Assembly (NCBI GenBank): GCA_033557835.1
Contig: JAWQRO010000115.1
Coordinates: forward strand, 1-55,799
DNA: 55,799 bases
Reading direction: 5' to 3'
Source: Helochares maculicollis
Lineage: Eukaryota; Arthropoda; Insecta; Coleoptera; Hydrophilidae
Under the pieces are notes generated by a model. The model was given only the letters and a program-made list of their open reading frames with translations, had not been told where the DNA came from and made no database searches. Positions 23,661 to 34,300 of this stretch are shown piece by piece; positions within the stretch are counted from its first letter, which is position 1, and every line of letters starts with the position of its first letter. Both the position numbers and the translations under genes were made by a program.

Positions 23661-25960
23661 CAATTGCTTCCAGTTGGGCCACATGCAAAATGTCTGGTGC
23701 ATTGTGTGTTCGTTAAAAATACCGCTCGGTCTTTACGAACGGCCCAAAAATAGCATCAATAGCAATATTTAATTTAGGAAAAGTTTCATTATCAAAAAGT
23801 TTTATTCGGCTTTAGCCGATAGAAACTTCCATTATACCAGAAACTTTCCAAGTTAAGAAATTATTTTATGAACATGTAAATATCTCTGTTTGCTCTATAT
23901 AAAATCGATGGAACGAAACGATAAGGTTTTTATGTGCGATATTATCAGGCCAACAACAAATTTAAATAAATATGCTGGGCGATAGGAGTTTTTTGTTATC
24001 TGTAGGCGCGCCGGGTGCACGGTTGTACGGTCGGAAAAAATATGGAAATCTAAAAAGTGCGATATGTCATTATGTTCACAATAAAATATACAAGTTACTT
24101 TTCCACATATAACTGTAAAATATGCAAAAATATTTGCGTTATCATTCGAATACTCGGAATATAAGCAGGCATGCGAGCTAGGATTGTACGACTCAAGGAC
24201 ATGCAAGTGAGGATAATATTCGTGTTAAGAGTCTCTACCGGCGCTGCGTCGTGTTGCATAGCGAGCTTTTATTTCCTCTGTTTTTCTTCTTCAGATTTGG
24301 TTTTGCCTGCTCACTTTCTCTCCGCAGATTTCTTTTTTACTGCTTTTGTCCTAGTTTTTCAATTTTGCTGCTATAAAAATATTTATACAGTATTATCAAA
24401 TTTAATTATTGAATGGTGTAAAACTATAAGCAAATTATGATACACTTTTGATTTGTCCAGATAAAATTATGACAAAAAAATATAAATAAAAACACATTTT
24501 TCTTGCCCTCAATGTTTTCAAGAATTGGAGAAACTACTTTTATGCCTAAAATAATATACCTGAAGAAGCCTCTCCTCAGTGAAATTAACAGGTTGTCACT
24601 GGGTTTAGTAACTCATTTTTACTCCTTTAGAAGTGAAACATCGAATTAACTATGTTTCCAACAAAATTGCATAGAATCGAAGCTATCGATCAACGTAAAT
24701 GAATACAAGAAAAACAATTTCCGGTGCTTTGTCATTTCTGACTTTAATAGTCTTGAACTGAGCAACACAAAACATTTCATTGTCATAAAACAAAACTTAT
24801 TAATAATTGAACAGGAATGTTGACATAGCATTGAGCATCTTGTAATTTTTATTAGACTTGAGGCACGTACAAGTCAATCGATTACCACTATCCCAAGTAT
24901 TTTTTCCCGAAGTAACATCAATTCTAGAATCTTCTCTTTTGTTGATGGACCCCTCAGCGGTGCTTAAAACTTGTACTCCACCATATAAACCTATCCATGC
25001 AATTCCCACAGGAAAATCTATCAAAGTACTTTGGTTCTCCTGAAAACATCTAGTGCATTAGATTGCACTGCACGCATCTGTCAATTTATCAGATAAATGA
25101 CATGGAAGGCGGAAGAGGGTGATTTTCTTTACCTGAAGAATGATTACTCTTATCGATTCGTCGAGTTTCGGATTTATAAAATTGCCAAGCAGAAACAAAT
25201 TGTTCAAAACTGATTTTCTTTTGTTGTTGTTCGATAAGTGATTTGGAATTGCCTTTCTGTTAAAATTACGGGGAATGTGCAAATATTAAACTTTACATTT
25301 ACCATGCACTATTTTTCACGGGATAAATAAGTTTATTTTCCATATTATATATTTTTATATTATTTGACAATATCACCTTTTTCAAATTTATAATTAAATT
25401 GTTTAGAAACGGTCAATATTTTATCTAAAAAGAATTACGTGCTGAAGTGGCACAATATAGCCTAAAACGTTGTTCCAATAGAGCACATTTGTACCCCACA
25501 AATCAATCAAAGCTCCAAATGTACAATTTAACCTCAACAAAACTTTCTGCATAACAAGCATTAAAACAGTTAGGAAAGCTGGCAGGAACGACCTCTTTAA
25601 AATTTCACTATGTAGTAGATACACGTATTGAAACATTTGCCCGAATAGCTCGCACATGCCGTCATATTTAGCAAATTGGCAACAATATTCGCTAACTGAC
25701 GGGATTATTATGTTCATACTTGAAGACTTATAAACTTTATCGATTCATACAACTTTTAGTGCCGCCAGTAAGTGGTTTCAACCAAATTATTAACGCTACA
25801 CTCCCGGTTTTATTAAAACCAATGCAAATATCGCTTCCGGTGGGGCATGGCAATAATCGGTCGGAGCGCGAATGAAATCCATCCATTGAGTATAAAAAAT
25901 TTGATAACACTCACCAATCAGCCATTTAAAGAACCCTCAATAACTCGTTAGAACCTTGCG
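23661..25960. other. non-coding stretch with chance frames
   Basis: Frames of 61-103 codons occur on both strands, mainly minus (23895-24206, 24800-25024, 25421-25717). They are rich in hydrophobic residues but show no recognisable family, no shared frame and no clear splice joints. A CpG patch (GGCGCGCCGGGTGCACGG) lies near 24006. Confidence 0.45.
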
Positions 25961-25966
25961 GAAGGA

Positions 25967-25995
25967 ACTCACCTGTAAACAGAAAGAATAAACAC
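25967..25995 (-). other. candidate recursive splice site (good match)
   Basis: On the minus strand, TTTATTCTTTCTGTTTACAG is joined directly to GTGAGT; the junction is between 25973 and 25972. This matches the form of fly ratchet points (pyrimidine tract, CAG, then GTRAGT with no exon between). Both halves are strong. It implies a minus-strand transcript crossing this point. Confidence 0.35.
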
Positions 25996-26327
25996 AATTA
26001 ACTTGATTATAAACAAGCAGTATCCTCATTTTTAGGGAAGGAAAACATTATTAAAGGAGAATACAATATAGAACTTTAGGGTAGAAAGAAAAATATTTGA
26101 AAAGCATTTAGTACATTCCCTCTTTTCCTTTCATTGCTAGACACAACATTGAAGTGTCGTTCGATATTGCCTTAACTAATCGTGTATTTGCAAAAAATGT
26201 TGATCTTATGTTAACATATATTTTTTATTTCAATAGAAGGCGGTTGCGTGAACCAAACATTTATTAGAAGCTCTCTCTTAGGTAATTTGTAAATTTGCTC
26301 TTTCAAACAAGCAACTAAAAATATTAA

Positions 26328-26330
<3 letters not shown>

Positions 26331-26370
<40 letters not shown>
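26331..26370 (+). repeat. (TC)20 microsatellite
   Basis: Twenty uninterrupted TC dinucleotides, followed by TTTGTCTCGCTCGAG. Read on the minus strand it is a GAGA tract, which in flies is bound by GAGA factor; that role is only a possibility here. Confidence 0.97.
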
Positions 26371-26374
<4 letters not shown>

Positions 26375-27765
26375 TCTCGCTCGAGTATTCTCTTGAAAAA
26401 TTCTAAACTATGAATAATCATAAATATTTATGTAGAGGTTGAAGATGATACATTACAAACTCTTATATGTATACAAAAACTAAATTTATAAGCACAGCTA
26501 ATATATGAAAACAACTTCATATTTCTTGATATTAGGGATGTGACGAATATGAGAATATAATATCGAAATTAGTCAAAGCCTAAAAATGCATCATTGTCGG
26601 TTTGCGTTCCACAATAAAAATAGTTATATATTATTAAGAAGCATTACACTAATTAGAAGGGTCAACTTAAACATCTAACGTTAAAAAATATTCCGCTATT
26701 AAGAATAATTTGTGCCTATTAGTGCAAAAATCTTTATTGATGCTCTGAAGTCATCGACATTTTAGGCTGTTGGCGTATTCTGTAACATATACTTGACTTT
26801 ATCCAGTAATTAAAATCTTTTTATACTAATTATTTAGTAATTTTAATGCAAATTAAGTAATTTCGACAATAGCACGAAAAGAACAAACTGCTTTGCCAGC
26901 TCCACCGTTCTGCTTAAAACAAAACAAGAAATTGTTTTTTATTATTAAAACAAATTCAAACTACTAATTTTATCAAGCACAGAAAGCAAATCTGTACAGC
27001 TAGTATACAAAACCGATTTTGTACCATTAATATTTGGAGGACTTCATCGGATGGAACTATTTCGATATGGTAAAGGCAATTCTATATTTTTTCTACAATT
27101 TTTAGTTTGATCTAGTAAATGTACCATATTCAAATCATTTGATTCATTTGAGAGGTTTTGCATTAAAAATTTGGCACTGTGCTTACATCAAATAAATTTA
27201 CTACCATTATGAAAGATTATTATTAAAAAATGGATTTCTAGAAAAAGACTAATTCCCCACAAAAAGTGAGATTGGGAACAAAAACGCCCTTATTTTAAGT
27301 ATTAAAACATGTCTATAGTTTTTTCATTATGGCAAAATTACAGATCATGACGGAACATTTTAATGATTATTAACAATGATAAGTTTGATAGGGCTGTAGT
27401 TAAGTAAAGAATATTGCATAAAGATTTATATTTTATAAAATTTTAAATGGCCTAGCCGAATTTTTATCAAAGCTTACAAAGGAAAACAAATAAGTTAGTT
27501 TATAAATTCGTCGCATAAAAATTAACCAATCTAAATTTCAATTTCAAATGTCGCTGCTACACATCAAACAGTTCTAAATAATTAAAATACTGTATTGAAT
27601 ACTGAGATAACTTAATTTTATATAAGAAGTTTTGCGTGGCCGGCACAAAAAAAAACATCTGTTATTATTTACACGAAAATCCTTATCTATAATTCTCCTT
27701 ACTAGCAACTTAAATTAAACCCCAAACTAAAGTTTCCTCACTAAATCCAAAATCCCAAGTTTGCC
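26371..27765. other. AT-rich non-coding stretch
   Basis: I see nothing recognisable here; A/T runs and short chance frames only. Confidence 0.6.
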
Positions 27766-27823
27766 GTAGTCAGCAGCCGCTCCAGCAAGCTACTACTGCA
27801 GAACGACAGCCAGGGGGCGATGC

Positions 27824-27874
27824 CGTATTTCTTGTCAACAGCCAAACTCTTGACCATTTTAGCAGGAACATTTT
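27824..27874 (+). repeat. motif pair, copy 1
   Basis: CGTATTTCTT (27824-27833) is followed 27 nt later by AGCAGGAACATTTT (27861-27874). An AGCAGC word lies upstream. The same order with a 29-nt gap recurs at 28542-28594. Confidence 0.5.
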
Positions 27875-28541
27875 TCATATAAGGTTAAATGATGTTTGCA
27901 GCCCTACATGTCATTACGCAGGACCATTCGCTATAAATTATTTAGATAGAAAAGCATAACTGTCTTTCCTGTTCGCAAAAGGAAGATAAAGTGTCCTTGA
28001 TAAGAACATTACTCGGGCTGGTGTAATGCGACTGCAGGCTACCGCTTACAGGACACTTTTCAGAACTCTAAATTAGTTTCCTTTGATAAGTAACAAAAGA
28101 GAACTCAGGATTTTCCTACGTAAATAATAATAATAAAATACAAAAACTGAATGGGAAATTAGAGAAGAGAAGATTCAAATCAATTAAAGTTACAATTTCA
28201 AAGGAAACTATGGAAATGTCTTCTTACTTTATTGGATTTGTTAGCTCATTTTAATTTGCATGCATATTTCTCGACGGTATTCTAGCTTAATGCTCTTCCG
28301 GTGTTTAATTGCACCCCGCGGCGTGATGGTCCTTACTGACGCTTTTAATATAAAATGTACATTGCCCTTATATGTAGGCCTTTATGAGTCCTGGCGCTGT
28401 TGTAAATTTCAGAGCGCCGTTGACATATTATGTTACATTTTTACTGGACTTTGGTTAATTTGGGGTGCTGATAAAAATTAAGTATTAAAAGCGTTGGCAT
28501 GGACTCTCAGAGTTTTAGAATATAGCAGCGCCGCCGAGAGG

Positions 28542-28594
28542 CGTATTTCTTCGTCGTCCTTCTACCGTGTAGCTGTTTACAGCAGGAACATTTT
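28542..28594 (+). repeat. motif pair, copy 2
   Basis: CGTATTTCTT (28542-28551) and AGCAGGAACATTTT (28581-28594), with an AGCAGCGCCGCC word upstream. A shortened third relative, CAGCAGGAAC, begins at 28880 after another GCGCC word. Confidence 0.5.
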
Positions 28595-28984
28595 ATATAT
28601 TACTACTTTCTAACCAGTCAGAAAGCTTTTATTATATCTAAAATTCCAATTATGCGATGTGACCACATAACGCGGCACATTTTTACGAAAACACAAGTAG
28701 CAACTTTGACTGCAGAAAGTAGCTATTAAGGCAAGTATAAAAAACAAATATAACATAGTTCGCCATTGTAGATTCCGCATTTTTATTGGAAAACCGTGAA
28801 TCTTAGAGAAGCGTTTAGTTTTGTTCTATTTTATCTTGGAGCGCCTAAAGCTCCCCGTTGGATTCCGGTAATTTTTCAACAGCAGGAACTATCACTATAC
28901 TCTATCATATTAATCATGAGACTCTTCGAATAGTTTTTGCGGGCAGTACGTTCAATGCACTCCCATTCGGCAGATGATAAAAAC

Positions 28985-29037
28985 GCATCCCGCCGCCAGC
29001 ACTACCCCGCCCTCTCCGCCCGCCAACACCCGCCCGT
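28985..29037 (+). promoter_or_regulatory. C-rich tract with repeated CCCGCC (Sp/KLF type)
   Basis: The tract contains CCCGCC, CCCCGCCC, GCCCGCC and CCCGCCCG words in about 50 bp. These match GC-box sites of Sp/KLF zinc-finger proteins. Function is inferred. Confidence 0.4.
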
Positions 29038-29410
29038 GTTAGGTCTGGATGATAGATGAACATTATCATTAGTCGTTGATATCAAGTACTTTTTTAACAA
29101 CAGATGCGTCATGTATTTAAAGACGGTCGCTGTGATGGTAATAAAGGAAATCATCCATTACCACGTATAATCGTGTTTTAAATACGGATATTACTTTATA
29201 GCATCGGAAAAGAAGGAAGCGCCAGAGTTTTCTGGTGACATTTAAAAATTATCTCATGCTAATGCCTTTTTTTACCTTTTTTCTGCTCGGCATCGCACGA
29301 GATGGATGAATTTTAATAGTTGGATAGATGGATTGGGCATCGCTTTTTCAGATGTGCTTTTATAGCGGCGCTCTCCGTCTAAATACCATTTTAATTGAAC
29401 AGATGCTATA

Positions 29411-29861
29411 ATTTTCTAAGTGCTTATACAAGCTGGATCATTTCTCATAAAAGAAACTACTTTAAGACAGGATTTTTTATGCAGAAACATAGCATGTAAT
29501 AGTGTGAATATGCGAAAATCTTTGAATTCTCCTCTTCAATTTTGTACGCTTTTTAGATAATATTCCATCCTCTGGTACTTTATCTTTTAGATCTACTGTA
29601 CTGGTTATTTCGGATTTTAGATAATTGATAATTTTTTATAATTTTCTATTATCTTTGCATTCACTTCTCTCCTACATAGTATGGGTTCTTTCGCCATCGC
29701 GGTATATTTAGTCAAGTTTACGATTTTTTTAACGTATGTATGTTGGCTAAGTCAAATATTATCCGCAGCGTGGATATATTTTTCTTTACATTAGTAATAC
29801 TTAGCTACCTGCTTGTACCGAAGAAGATCATTGTTCAGTGATCTATTATTTGTGATTATAC
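29411..29861. other. AT-rich non-coding stretch
   Basis: No gene or repeat recognised. It directly precedes the mariner relic, so it could include decayed 5' sequence of that element, but I see no terminal inverted repeat. Confidence 0.5.
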
Positions 29862-30158
29862 CAGGAGCCGAAATTCATCGAAGACTTTTGGTACTATAAA
29901 AGAAGAGTGTATCTACGAATAAATTGAAACATTTAAAATCGACCGAACTACTGCTACGCATGATGAAGGAGCCGAACCATCATTTACTGACACAAATGAG
30001 GAAAACATTAAGCGTGCATGTCACATGATTCTATTAGACAAATGAGTATCTTTTGATAAAGTGGCACAAAGTGCATATTAATCATGGTTGCGTCAAAGAA
30101 ATCATCCACAACAGACTTGGGTTTTACACATTCTGTGCAAGATAGGTCCGAAAACCGC
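29862..30158 (+). mobile_element. degraded mariner-family transposase fragment (HTH region), copy 1
   Basis: One frame reads a typical mariner N-terminal helix-turn-helix segment. A decayed AEIHRRL-like start near 29866 is followed from 29905 by ECIYE-stop-IETF, then DEGAEPSFTDTNEENIKRA (about 29959-30019) and a VSFDKVA-like helix. After a frameshift near 30080 it continues as NHGCVKEIIHNRLGF, then CAR-stop-VRKP. At least three in-frame stops sit where mariners usually have W or R, as expected for point decay. The family protein is about 340-350 residues with a D,D34D catalytic domain. Only about the first third is recognisable here, and no catalytic motif or terminal repeat was found. It cannot be functional. 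Family assignment rests on the characteristic EEN(I/V)-KR and HGS(V)-EIIH-LGF pattern. Confidence 0.8.
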
Positions 30159-31560
30159 ATTACGGATAATTGTTAACTTATCCTCATATGATGTTGAGTT
30201 GACGTAGAGCTAATACGTTCATTATTCTACCCATGCAGAGGCTTAGCGGCGAAAGAGTTGGCAAGTCATCCTGCCGTATACCAGTCCTTTCTTCGCTTAG
30301 TGGTTATCCTATTTTGCAGTTTGTTGAGCTTTGCATATTTAATTCCTCGTTAGAGTTCATTAGGCTTCAATGAGTTTTCTGGCATTATTTCTACAATATC
30401 TAATAAACATACTGTGGTCAAATATCTTGCTTCTGGTTATATTAAAACGAATAAAATAGGGCATCGATTGTTTGTTTATTTTCATTTATTTATTTCTTCC
30501 AATGCCGTTTTTCTAAACGCCTTTGTCTGTTGTATCAAACAGTATTTTCCCAATAGGTTTGTAGTTATGGTTATCGGGCTGTTTTAATAATAGTACAATT
30601 ATAATACTCTACCATTTCCTAAGTACCTGTGATTTTCTTAGAATATGTGTTACTAGCCGAATCAGTTTTTGAATCCGTCTGTTAGCTTTATATTAAAGCA
30701 TCTCATTTGTGATGTCTAACCACGTACATTTCTGTTCTCTAATAATAATGTTATAGTTGTGAAACTTCTTGGGTCCAGTTGAACTCGCACTTTCGCTTGT
30801 TTTGGAACATCTTATTCCGGTAGATATATTTCACTTGATCTACAGTATGATATTTTATATATCTTAGGGTTTAATTATGCGAATATTGTATCTGTGTTTT
30901 CCTTGGTGCATTTTCTGTTTATTGACTAATTTTTTTCTCCGATGATTTCTTTGGTAGCACTTCATATTCCACAATGCATGTACTGATTTTGTTCTCTAAT
31001 CTGATTTCGTGAAGTTTCCTTGTGCTCTTATTATCAAGCATTTTCGTGTTGACTTTATATATAAAATAAGTTTTGGATTTGTCGCTCTGGGAACATTCGT
31101 TTTACTCTTGCATAGCACCAATTTGTGGCTACTCTCGATAGTGGACGAGTTCAGAGTTCACGCACCCCGGATAATCCGAGATCGAAACTATCTATTAGTT
31201 TTAAAGTCTAGTATCGACTGTTCGCCTCTCGTGTTTTGCTTTTTGTACTTTTGTTGAGGCTGTAAAATTTATTCTTTTAACGTTCTAATAAATTAATGAT
31301 TTTAACTTATTAATGTTGCATTTGTGGCTTCTGCATTGATTCCTTGTATTGCTCGTCGATTCCTTAGTTCTCTAGTTTAGAACGCTAATATAACAAATGA
31401 TCCATATAGCTTAGTGCATTTTCTAGATACTGCGATTTTTGACACCAAACTAATCAGCACATTAAATTAAAGCTCAGTATCAAATTAAAATTTGCATTTA
31501 ACTGAACATCTGGATCAATATGATTTTTGCATTAAAATTAGATATTAATTCCCTTTAGGT
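30159..31560. other. non-coding stretch downstream of the mariner relic
   Basis: No catalytic-domain remnant of the transposase is recognisable here. The 82-codon plus frame at 31009-31257 is hydrophobic and unrecognised. There is no simple repeat or RNA gene. Confidence 0.5.
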
Positions 31561-32060
31561 GGTTTGCAACTTCTTTATGTAGATCACGGTATCGCCCCTT
31601 TAGCCACCCCTTAGGTAATTGTACGGATTCTCCTTGTACGCAATTTATGATTTGCTCTAGAAGGCAATTTATGAGTTCCCTGTGTATAGGATAAGGTAAT
31701 AGAACTCAATAAACGTAATACTCCAGAAGGTAACTAATGTTAATTATATAGATATAGATGCGTACGACGACCCCAATTGCCTGAGGCCACAACCTGAAAC
31801 TCCCTGAAAGCTCAATTTCAGTTAAAATGTCTTCTTTAATCTTAGGTCGGCCCCTTTCAACTCTGATCTTAAAATCGGCGATTCAAAGAACAATATTTCA
31901 GTAAGTACTTAGCGGATGGAATGATATAAGGGGCAGGGGGGAGAAGTGGAGCAAAACGGCAACCCTCAAAAATTTGCCGTTTTTCAAATACCACCCCACA
32001 TTTAATGGCCACGATTATCTTAAACACGCCTTTGAAAAGTTTTTTAAAAGACAAGACCAT
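31561..32060. other. GC-richer patch with a hairpin
   Basis: A patch of raised G+C contains a GCAATTTATGA word twice (near 31640 and 31664), G-rich sequence at 31930-31943 and a perfect 10-bp inverted repeat at 31953-31983. No protein frame is convincing. It may be regulatory or a fragment of a short interspersed element, but no element boundary was found. Confidence 0.25.
31953..31983. other. hairpin, 10-bp perfect stem
   Basis: AAAACGGCAA (31953-31962) pairs with TTGCCGTTTT (31974-31983) around an 11-nt loop. The stem is too short for a typical microRNA precursor. It could be a cruciform, a dyad factor-binding site or chance. Confidence 0.5.
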
Positions 32061-33000
32061 TACGCACTAATCGCGTAAGAACATGTCATTTGCAACCCTT
32101 TTTCAAGACGTTAGCAACTTTTTCCCTTGCCTATAAATTTAGTTGTGAGGGGTGCAAATCACTAAGTAATCCTTATTGTGTAAGCTTTGTAGCGCATAAA
32201 ATTTCAAACGTCTTATCTATCGTATTATGGGCGCACTATTGTGAGTCTTAAAATAACAACAAATGTTAGTGAGATGAAACAGTTATAGAAAATAGTTTCT
32301 TTAAATTTTTAATATAAGCCAACATGTCGATTTCCCTTCAATAAATCAAAAGTTGGCAACTTAGTTTTTGAATTAGTAGAATATCTGATAATTTTGAATA
32401 GTGAGCTATAGAAAAATGGTTACATTGAAGTAGCAATATAAAAATTTTTTTAAAAAATTAATCTATTATTAAAATGCTTAAGTGAAGTGTTCGCCTATGG
32501 ATGTTACTTTGTATCACTCTTCAAGGAAAATATTCTCTTTGAAGTTGAAGAAATACGCTTTAATTTTCAGTGGCTCTTGCGGTAAAAAAAATAATTTCAT
32601 GCCTAAGGCTTGAAAAATGTAAAGATATACCCTCCGTACAAACACCTACGACTTTTATTATATCTCCTTCGAAATCGTAAATGAAATCACCCTCGTTTCT
32701 CCAACTTCCTAACATAAAAGACCTCCAGAATTTACTTATCATAAACAATATGCAAGGCTATGTAGCAGCCGAGAGCGCTGCGTTCTTTTGAAATGAGGAA
32801 ATTTCCTTGCAACTGGATATAAATTCGTATGTAAGTTGTGCAAGGTATGTGCAGGTACGTAAAAGCAAAAATGCATTTCCTACCTGACACGTTAAGGGAA
32901 ATAATGATGCAATTTTCCCAACCGGAAGTGTCCCTATTCACCTGGAAATTTAAATACGTAACGAAGTGTGTAGACCTAGAATTTTATGCAATTTGAATAC
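32061..33000. other. AT-rich non-coding stretch
   Basis: Two minus frames (32560-32748 and 32732-32941) overlap and lack family resemblance. A CAG|GTAGGA minus-strand sequence near 32884 is a poor splice match. Confidence 0.5.
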
Positions 33001-33260
33001 CGTCCTCTCTCCCAGATCTATATTCAATGCGTGATGAGACTTCGGCTCCCTAAACTACTATACCAAGAAGGGTTCCCTTCCTGTCTGTAGTTGGGTCGAA
33101 GTCGAGTTCGCTTCGGTTTAGGAGGGTTTGATAAGCATGTCGCATCCTAAACTGATGAAAGGATTCAACGCCGCCGATGCCGATGCCAATGCGATGCGAT
33201 GCGATGGGATCTTGTATTGACCACAGAGCTTTTGCTAAGCTCCGATGCCCGATGGTCTTA
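33001..33260. other. GC-richer island with GATGC-type short repeat
   Basis: The patch has raised G+C and CpG. From about 33170 to 33210 a low-complexity run repeats GCCGATGCCGATGCC and then GCGATGCGATGCGATGG, a 5-6 bp microsatellite-like segment. There is no credible open frame. It may be a regulatory or exon-edge fragment. Confidence 0.4.
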
Positions 33261-33890
33261 GAAAGCAGATAAAAACATGGCTAACTTCCTGAAAAATACA
33301 TTTAGTAAAAGCCTTCTTCCATTAATCATGATTAGACTGCTGGCCCTATCTTTTTGATTTCGAGTGGATAGCAAGCCGTGGATTTATGATACTAGCTGCT
33401 GAGTGTAGGAACGGAGTTGACCCTGGTATAAGCTTTCGAGCATATTATAAACTTTGAGATTACGACTGTAACCGTGGACTGTGCTCAACAAATTAGTTCT
33501 GTACTATTTGATACGTTGTTTTGGTAACCTTCACTGTAGATAATAATAGTTATGAGGAAGAGAATAGGTGCAGGCTAGGCTTCTGGCTAAAATTGTCAAC
33601 TTCTATAATGTTTTTTGTCGACGTTAACTAAAGCAAACAAATATAATTTGTTATGTGCACAAGAGAATGTACTCAACGTTTACTTTAACGGTATTAATTA
33701 AATTAATTTTACAATTAAGGAATATTTATTTTTGAATAGAATAAATCAAATTCAGGGCTGGCTGCAGTCGTGGCCCAATAACTAATTGAAACAAACAAAA
33801 CGGTCACACAAATGCTTCAAATTAAAAGTCAAATAAGCCGGAGTTAAAAATTATCAATAACTCGCTGAAAACCAGCATTATAATCATTGG
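33261..33890. other. AT-rich non-coding stretch
   Basis: Nothing recognisable; short frames only. Confidence 0.55.
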
Positions 33891-34300
33891 AAAATGCCTT
33901 CGGTCATTCAGGCGTTTGGCCGTTCCAAACATCATCGCATCACACCGGCCCTATTTCCGCATCCGACCAAAAACACACAAGACCCACTAAACACATCTAA
34001 CCCTCGTCCAAGTGTGACACGTTGTAGTGATTCGCAATTTGTTTTAGCCAATGGGTGTATTTTTTGCGTGAGGCATCATTTGTTTTATTCGAGCGGACAT
34101 TTCTCGGAGGTCCGGTAATAAGCATATTACTCAAACAGATGCGACGGGGGAGAGAAAGAGCTCTTCGTCCAAACGAACCTAATTGACCTAATTTTTCCGA
34201 CACTTTCCCTTTCCACGTTCCATACGTGAAGTGGGCAAAAAGACATGCACCACGTAGCAAACAAGCAATAAACATGCGTACCCATAAGCTACCTTAATGC
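33891..34300. other. GC-richer island
   Basis: The island is open on plus (33894-34118) and minus (33997-34275) in overlapping frames with no recognised family. A GAGAGAAAGAGC purine tract lies near 34151. It may be regulatory. Confidence 0.22.

Larger units (their letters stand above)
27766..29410. promoter_or_regulatory. GC-richer regulatory-looking cluster with internal repeated motif pair
   Basis: A series of GC-richer patches separated by AT-rich DNA. It includes two copies of a motif pair (27824-27874 and 28542-28594), a partial third (28881), a C-rich tract (28985-29037) and several GGCGC/GCGCC words. No long open frame spans it; the longest is 73 codons at 28260-28481 and is unrecognised. 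The layout suggests a multi-module enhancer or a promoter region. Confidence 0.3.

Noticed and set aside
25421..25717. Hydrophobic 98-codon minus frame considered as an insect chemoreceptor exon.
   Set aside because: It lacks the conserved C-terminal receptor motifs and no neighbouring exons join it; hydrophobic frames are common in T-rich DNA.
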